In this document: positions 57,737 to 64,000 of the stretch, in pieces
How the letters are laid out: the number at the start of each line of letters is the position of its first letter
How positions within the stretch are numbered: the stretch's first letter is position 1
NCBI GenBank assembly: GCA_028554645.1
Contig: JAQOOI010000022.1
Span: 868,001-932,000, forward strand
From: Omphalotus guepiniiformis
Taxonomy: Eukaryota > Basidiomycota > Agaricomycetes > Agaricales > Omphalotaceae
DNA: 64,000 nucleotides
Direction of reading: 5' to 3'
Notes under the pieces: model-generated
What the model saw: only the letters and a program-made list of their open reading frames with translations
Databases searched by the model: none
What the model was told of the DNA's origin: nothing
Program-made: the position numbers and the translations under genes

Positions 57737-60700
57737 ATGAATTCCGCTCAGGTCTCCTCTCCTACGCAGGGGTCTTTCTCTGGCCCTTCTTCCAGGTCCA
57801 GGAGCAGCACCAAGATTGCCGATGATGTTACTAGCTTGACGTCTTTCAACCCGTTCTCGGAGGAAGATGAAAATGATCAGTCCTCTTATACTCTTGTTAC
57901 TTCAATCTTCTCGAGAATGAAGAACACTTTGTCTGCTCCTCTTTCTTCCGTGGCTGCAGCCTCGAATGTCACTGCCAGCGTCAATGGCGGTGTTGCTATC
58001 AATGGAGGTTCCAATGGAAACGAGCAGAGGCGGCCTGCCCATACGATTCAGACACAGTCGAGTTTCTCTTCGAGAACATCTAATTCAGAACGTCCAAATC
58101 CACTCACCGCTGTGCCTTCGAACCTAGCACCTCCTCTTGTCTCACTCACGCCAGCACAATCCGAAGCACCGACATATAACATTGAATATGAAAGATCACC
58201 TTCCCGGAGTGGCATGTTCTACTCGGAATCGACAGATGGAGGTCTCTTTGGTACCGCCATCCCTGGTTTCCCAATTCAAGATGATGCTCGAAGCATCAAA
58301 ACGACCGGGAGCCTGCATAGGTCAGGATCAGTCTCCAAAGTAATACGTCGGATACGGGGCGAAGGTTTGTGCAAATGTCTCAAACATTTCTGGCCTTCAC
58401 TGACATACATCTAGGTCTCTCTCGGGACTATTGGATGGACGATGAGAATTGTAAGGAATGCTATGATTGCAAAAGTCTGTTCACAACATGGCGGAGAAAG
58501 CACCATTGTCGCATTTGCGGTACGTCTTACGTTGGTTGTTAGGTCCTACTTGTATTGATTGGGACTGCAGGCCAGATATTTTGTTCACGTTGTGCCTCCA
58601 AGATCATCAAAGGATCTCGATTCGGGGCCGACGGTATGGTGCGCGTATGCAACCTCTGCGTTGAGAAGCTCGCCAAAGTGGATGATGACGACGACGATGA
58701 CAGGCGTTCAGTCGTGTCGTCTGTCACCACATTCCCTGCCCATCAGCTTGGCCTCGACTCATTCTCTCTCGGGCATCATCCGCAGTCACCGTTCGCCGCA
58801 TCTCAGTTGTTCGGTCGCACAGACGAACCATTCAATCTGTATTCCATTGCCGAAACTAAACGTCCTAAATCTGGCTCTGAGGACAGCGGGTTAGGTTCCA
58901 GACCTCATACGCCACATACGCGATATCGTAATGAAGCTATGTGGGAGCCGATCGAGGACAACCCAGCCCCCTTCCGAAGAGCGCTATCTGATGAGGAGAA
59001 GGATATCGCGAACTTAGTGGACCCCTTCGTCGAAGATTCTCCCACTGCACCAGGTTCTAAAACCCCAATCGACTTTCCTGTAACGGTTGCTGTCAATGGA
59101 AACGGAACGAGCTCCATACAGTTTCCAATGGGCTCGCCAGAACATGGACTTGATAGCCCGTTTCCGTCTGGTAGATTCAAGTCGCGTTTCGACTCGTACG
59201 CAGAGTTCGAAGCGGCGACGCCGTTCATACGAAGTCGTGTTCAAAGTCGGCTAGACAGTGTTGTGACTGGAGAACCAGGATGGCGTACTAGGCGAGAAAG
59301 CACTGCGTAAGATTTGACGATCCGTTAAGAAGTTCGTCAGGCTTACTGTTACCATTATAGATATGCACAGGAATTGAACCTGACCTCCATGCTTCATTTG
59401 AAGATCATGCTACGGCAGATGTTGACCAGCGAGCAGATTCCAAATATCAAAGAATGGGAAGATACTCTCTTGAAGTTAGCTCTTCGCATTGCTCGCGAGT
59501 TGACATTCACGGCATACCCTCATCGCCAAGGTGAGGACATGGACGTACGCCGCTACGTGAAGATCAAGAAGCTTCCGGGTGGTTCACCTCGGGACTCGGA
59601 ATTTGTAGACGGCGCTGTCATCACGAAGAATGTCGCTCACAAGCAGATGTCAAGGTCTCAACGAAACCCTCGTGTCATGCTGGTGACCTTCCCTCTTGAG
59701 TTCTCTCGCGTTGAGGGTCAATATCTGTTCTTTGGCCAGATCGTGCGCCAAGAAAAAGAGTACCTCGGGAATCTTACAGCACGCATTGCAGCATTACGCC
59801 CACACGTCATACTGGTCGAGAAATCCGTCTCGAGGCTTGCACTCGAATCATTACTTAGTCATAACATTGCTGTGGCTCGGACAGTGAGACCATCTGCCAT
59901 CCAGTTGATTGCCAGGATGACACAAGCTGATGTGTTTTCGTCTATGGACAAACTGGCTTTGGAGCCTCATCTAGGTCATTGTGGTCGGTTCCGTATACAA
60001 ACATTTGATCACCCTCTCATTCCTGGTCGCCGGAAAACCTATATGAGGTTCGAGGGGTGTAGTCGTGATATGGGGTGTACAATTATTCTTCGTGGTGAAG
60101 ACATTACTACTCTGCGGAAAATCAAGAAGGTGACACGCTTCTTGACGTTCATTGTGAGGAACTTGAAACTTGAGACTCACTTGTGGAAGGATTCTGTTAT
60201 CACTCTGCCTACATTCACCGAATATGCTGCCCCTAATTCTTTCACTGGTCGTCGTGATCTAACCAGTATCTCCCACACCTCACTTCTCGCTTACCCTTCC
60301 TCACTTTCTACTCCGCGCCTGAAAACGCCCACGGCGGAGCATGCTTTTCCGCAACAGGGACCTTCCTCTGCAGCATCAGATGTTAGCGAAGAGGATCTTC
60401 CAGACGAGGAAGCAGAGGGCTTGAAGCTCTCTCGTCGAATCGATCAATCTCTTGATCCTTATCTTAAGACATTCATTTCTGTATCTGCTACATTACGCTT
60501 TCCTCCTCCGTACCCGATCTCTCGTATGAAGGAGCTCGATAACGAACTTCGGGAGGCTAAACAGGCTTGGGAGGACGAAATTGTCAGACGCGAAGAGCGC
60601 GCACATTCTGAACCTTCGCATACTCGAGATGTTACCATCACGGCTCTTACCACTCCGACTGAAGTAAACTCGCCGGAGTTCAGAGGGGATTTTATGCAAC

Positions 60701-63700
60701 AGGACGATATCAACGCTCAAATTGAGGCATTACCAACAATAAATATTCCTCAGTCTGTCGTCGACTCTCCTCTAAAGACGGACGATAGCTATGGCTACTT
60801 CAGCAACCCGAGCACAAAGACGGACGATAGCTATGGCTACTTCAGCACCCCGAGCACAGTCGTTTGTTCAGATACCTCTACCCCCATGACACTTTCGAAC
60901 TCCTCAGTTGAATCGACGAATGAAGTTTTGAAGACCAAGGATGATATTGCACTGGAAAGCCGCTATAATCTTTTGAAATGGAGGCATGAGGAAGCTCGTC
61001 GTATATGGGAATGGTATCTTCGCAAAAATGCCGATGACTTCATTGTCGAGAAATATCAGTGTATCAGTCTTCAAGAGTACACTATCCCCATCGCTGACTT
61101 CGGCCTTCAGCAGGCGTGCTTTGCGCCACGGCTCAACTACATCACATTTTATGGGGAGAACGACTGTACATTGGGACAGTACGTCGAGAATTCCGTTTCG
61201 GAGACGCTCGTACAATTTCTGGACCCCAAAGCAATATGCACAGGCAAAGGATGTGATCAACCTCTCGCTCGTCACTGTAAGGTCTATGTTCATAACCAGA
61301 CAAGACTATTTGTTGCGGTCGAACAGTGGGATGGCCAAATCATCGGCAGATCCAGTTATTTTCCTGCTCCGGACTTGATTACAACTTGGAGTGCCTGTCG
61401 CGTTTGTGGTTCTGCCACACCTTTTATTCCCGTTTCAGAGGAGATGCAAAGATATTCGTTTGCGAAGTTTCTAGAACTTCATTTTTACCCAGCGGATGTC
61501 AAACTCGTTCAGGGTGCCGGCTGCCAGCATAACATTTATCAGCACCACATCCGCTATTTTGCGTTTAAGGGGATGACTGTGCGTTTTCAAACGGATCCTA
61601 TTGTCCTCCATGAAATCGTCTACCCTCCTTTCCGAATTCGAGTTCGTCCAGAGACTCAGCTCGAGCTCAAAAATACAGATTTTCATCGATTGCACCACCG
61701 TAATGTGCAGTGGTATACAGGGCTTATTGATGATTTGAAGTTGATAAGCATTGATGCAGCTACTGGGGATGAAGAAAGCGACGCACTCTTGCTTACGAAT
61801 ATAAATGCACTCATCAGTCGGGCTGAGGCGGAGCGGGAGGATATCGCCAAGTTCATTAACCATGTCTACAAAGACAGCGCACCTACAGATACTCTCGCTC
61901 TGAATCAGGTTCGCTCATATCAGCAAGACAAAATCGTCGCGTGGCAGCAGGACTTTGACCGACTCCCTAAGCCTAAGCCCCTTCCTGTTGACCGGAATAA
62001 CAGAAGGTCCTCTGCCTTCGGATCTGTTCGGGCCATATGGCCCAGGAGGTATGAACTTTCGGGTGCCTCTGACCATCCTCATTTACCTTCGTCGAGCGTG
62101 TCTGAAGCAGAGGAGGGACCTTTGAACATGAGAAGGGTTACGGGAGATTCTTTCACCTCGTCAGCATCAGAGGCTTCCGAGCCGGAACCTGATCCAGAAG
62201 TCGGACCAGAACCAGAACCGGATCCCACTCCCAGTCCGCCACTCACGTCCGCAACAGAAAGTTCTGCATCCAATACTGGGCCTCAATCGGCGACGCTTAG
62301 CGTCGAAGACGATGTAAAACCGCTTTCCTCGGACAGAGACTTGAAATCAGATCCGGACTCGGACTCCACTATAGAGGCAGTGCGTGACGAAAATGTTCCT
62401 TCAGAAATGCCTAGTTCTCTGCTGCAGGTTCGTAGCTTTTACAGAAACTTGTGGTCATTGTTCACTGTCTGACTTTGAATACATTAGGACAAACGTTCTG
62501 TGCAGCAACGGATGTCAAGGCTTCCGCGCCGCGCCGCTCACCATCCCAGTGTCGCCGAACTAGTCAAGAAATATCAAGAATATCTACCAGCGCAAGGTGT
62601 TCATGATCTTACCAAGACTGCATTTCCGCCACGCATTGTGGTTTCCGAGAGTGAACAGGAGTATGCCAGCCCCGTACAATATAGATCTCGAAACAGGAGC
62701 AAACATCGTTTGGCTATCACCAGAAAGGGGTCAGTCTCTGACTTTGAGCAAAGCTATGCTGCAAATATCGCACCTCGTTATCTAACACGCTCTCGTCGTT
62801 CCTTGGGACAAGCTACTGTCGGTAGTCGGATACCTGGTCCAGCAGGACCAGTACTCGAATCCCGTGAATCCTCTCGCAGACCGTCCCCAGAAAAGCGGTC
62901 TACGAGCGGAAAAGTCAGATTCGGACGACAGTCTCCACCTCTGAACAATAAATCTCCTACTCTGACTGGCTCAAGTGGGAAAGGCACAAGAAGCAAGATG
63001 TTGTCTCGCTCTAAAGACAAAGCGCCTATTCGTCCAACTGCAAATGTCGGTAGCAAATCTACCTTCAGGCGGCCAGCGGGAACACCAGGCGGCAAGGTAT
63101 CAAACATCACCAAGCATTTCGAACGCTTAGGTCGTGACGCAGACAGGTCAAGGAGTCGTTACAACGTTATTCGTGGCAGGCGGGCTCGGCCGGTGGCTTC
63201 TGCTCGTGCCAAAGTTGAAATTCTGGACAGTCTTCAGGATGCTATCAAGGACGAGAGCTCAGGCTCTGATTCGTCTAGTGAAGCGGATGACGAAGGGGAG
63301 GATAACGATGAAGTTAAAGCAGTTACCGGGCTTGTGCACCAAACAGAATCCCCCGAAGGAGAAGCAAGCGCACCTGACTCCGCCAAGACTGCTCCTCCAG
63401 CTGCTGGTTTCCCTAAGTCTTCAGAAACACTCGCCATTGCTCCCGATACTCTCGAAGCACCTTCTAAACCCCACCCAGGCCCCATTTCCCTGCCTCCTTC
63501 ACCATTTTTGTCTTCTATGAAGATAGATCCCGGTCTGTCGGTGACACCACCTCACTCAGAGTTCGAGATGCCTGGACCTGGAACTGAGCGTAATTCTATT
63601 TTAAAAGCACTCTCTGGATTTTGGTTGCAACCTCCGCCAGCTCCCCGTAACTCTTTGGAAAACGACGATCTCATGGTTGACCCAGAACATATTTTCCGAG

Positions 63701-64000
63701 ACTCTTCCATGGTTGTACGCATTGACGAACCCACCTCCATCATTGCTCTTGCTCTGAATTCAGTCAATTTCACTTTTGAATTTATTTGAGCTTACCATAG
63801 GTTCCAGTTCACCGCAGTATCGAGAGATGCTCTACAAATCTCGTGCCGAGAAGCGGACAGCTCGAGAGGCACGACTGACCGATGGAGGCGAAGCCTTCAT
63901 GCCGGACGATCGCTCAGTAGCGGAATCTACCTCAACATGGGGCGTCGTGAATGTTGATCCCTCCGAACAAGCAGATCCTACCGAGGATCTAAGAGTTCCG
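57737..64000 (+). CDS. FAB1: FAB1/PIKfyve phosphatidylinositol-3-phosphate 5-kinase, 5' part (partial)
   Basis: Makes PI(3,5)P2 on endosomes and the vacuole. Exons seen: 57737-58364, 58415-58519, 58571-59306, 59361-62427, 62488-63762 and 63818 to beyond the edge; the total so far is about 1,998 residues. The FYVE domain begins near residue 212 ([17 protein letters not shown]) and has the [10 protein letters not shown] ligand loop and RVCNLC end. The TCP1/GroEL-like chaperonin domain spans from [13 protein letters not shown] (about residue 502) to [11 protein letters not shown], with CCR-type conserved region [13 protein letters not shown] TIPIADFG and [20 protein letters not shown]. Disordered acidic and Ser-rich linkers connect them. 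The kinase domain should start beyond 64000; [17 protein letters not shown] at the last junction is the conserved pre-kinase segment. The last intron acceptor (63817) was chosen over a nearer AG because it alone keeps frame. Confidence 0.95.
60774..60857 (+). repeat. 42-bp tandem duplication in the FAB1 coding region
   Basis: Two directly adjacent 42-nt copies, 60774-60815 and 60816-60857, differ by one base. They encode a 14-residue unit starting [10 protein letters not shown], an in-frame recent duplication inside a disordered linker. Confidence 0.9.

Noticed and set aside
1..64000. CRISPR arrays, phage genes, restriction or toxin-antitoxin systems
   Set aside because: None were seen. The window is intron-rich nuclear fungal DNA, where such systems are not expected.

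Overview
The window is nuclear DNA of a filamentous basidiomycete, very probably a mushroom-forming agaricomycete. Genes carry many 45-70 nt phase-conserved introns. The set includes lineage markers such as a DUF6535 membrane protein and a LaeA-type methyltransferase. Every recognisable protein is fungal, and I see no operon, CRISPR array, phage or bacterial feature. Exon structures were read by hand from GT/GC-AG junctions, reading frame and family alignment from memory. Where I summed the exons of a gene (RRM protein, Rab5, IST1, NmrA-like, the 255-residue protein, NVJ2, FAB1) the totals are divisible by three.

Left part (0-21.6 kb): a Mei2-like two-RRM protein (-) and a Rab5 GTPase (+) diverge from one promoter region. 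An SH3-RasGEF (-) and IST1 (+) diverge next. A gene-poor stretch of 3.4 kb follows, carrying a 564-bp inverted-repeat element. Then come a methyltransferase, the SKI2 RNA helicase and a homeodomain-like protein, all on +.

Middle (22-44.7 kb): two uncharacterised proteins, a Thc1/R3HCC1L-type RRM protein (-) and a SIKE/FGFR1OP2 STRIPAK protein (+), then a UDP-glycosyltransferase (-), COP9 subunit 2 (-), a Ragulator LAMTOR2 protein (+) and a COQ1-like prenyl synthase with eroded motifs (+). These are followed by a DUF6535 protein (-), a decayed UGT fragment, an NmrA-like reductase and a short unknown protein. 30-44 kb is the most accessory-looking part.

Right part (44.9-64 kb): an NVJ2/TEX2 lipid-transfer protein, an intron-bearing tRNA-Leu(AAG), two serine-rich disordered proteins (one with three copies of a K-L-x(3)-[FL]-G motif), and FAB1/PIKfyve, which runs off the right edge before its kinase domain.

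The genes do not form one pathway. Five of them (Rab5, IST1, LAMTOR2, NVJ2, FAB1) act on endosomes or the vacuole, and CSN2, SKI2, the RasGEF and the STRIPAK protein are housekeeping or signalling genes. The most unusual signals are splicing-related: several GC-AG introns, 6-, 11-, 15- and 16-nt coding exons, and a Rab5 intron with no usable GT or GC donor that lies between 7-bp direct repeats. I found no convincing novel multi-gene system; the COQ1-like gene, the three-motif protein and the inverted-repeat element are the best leads.
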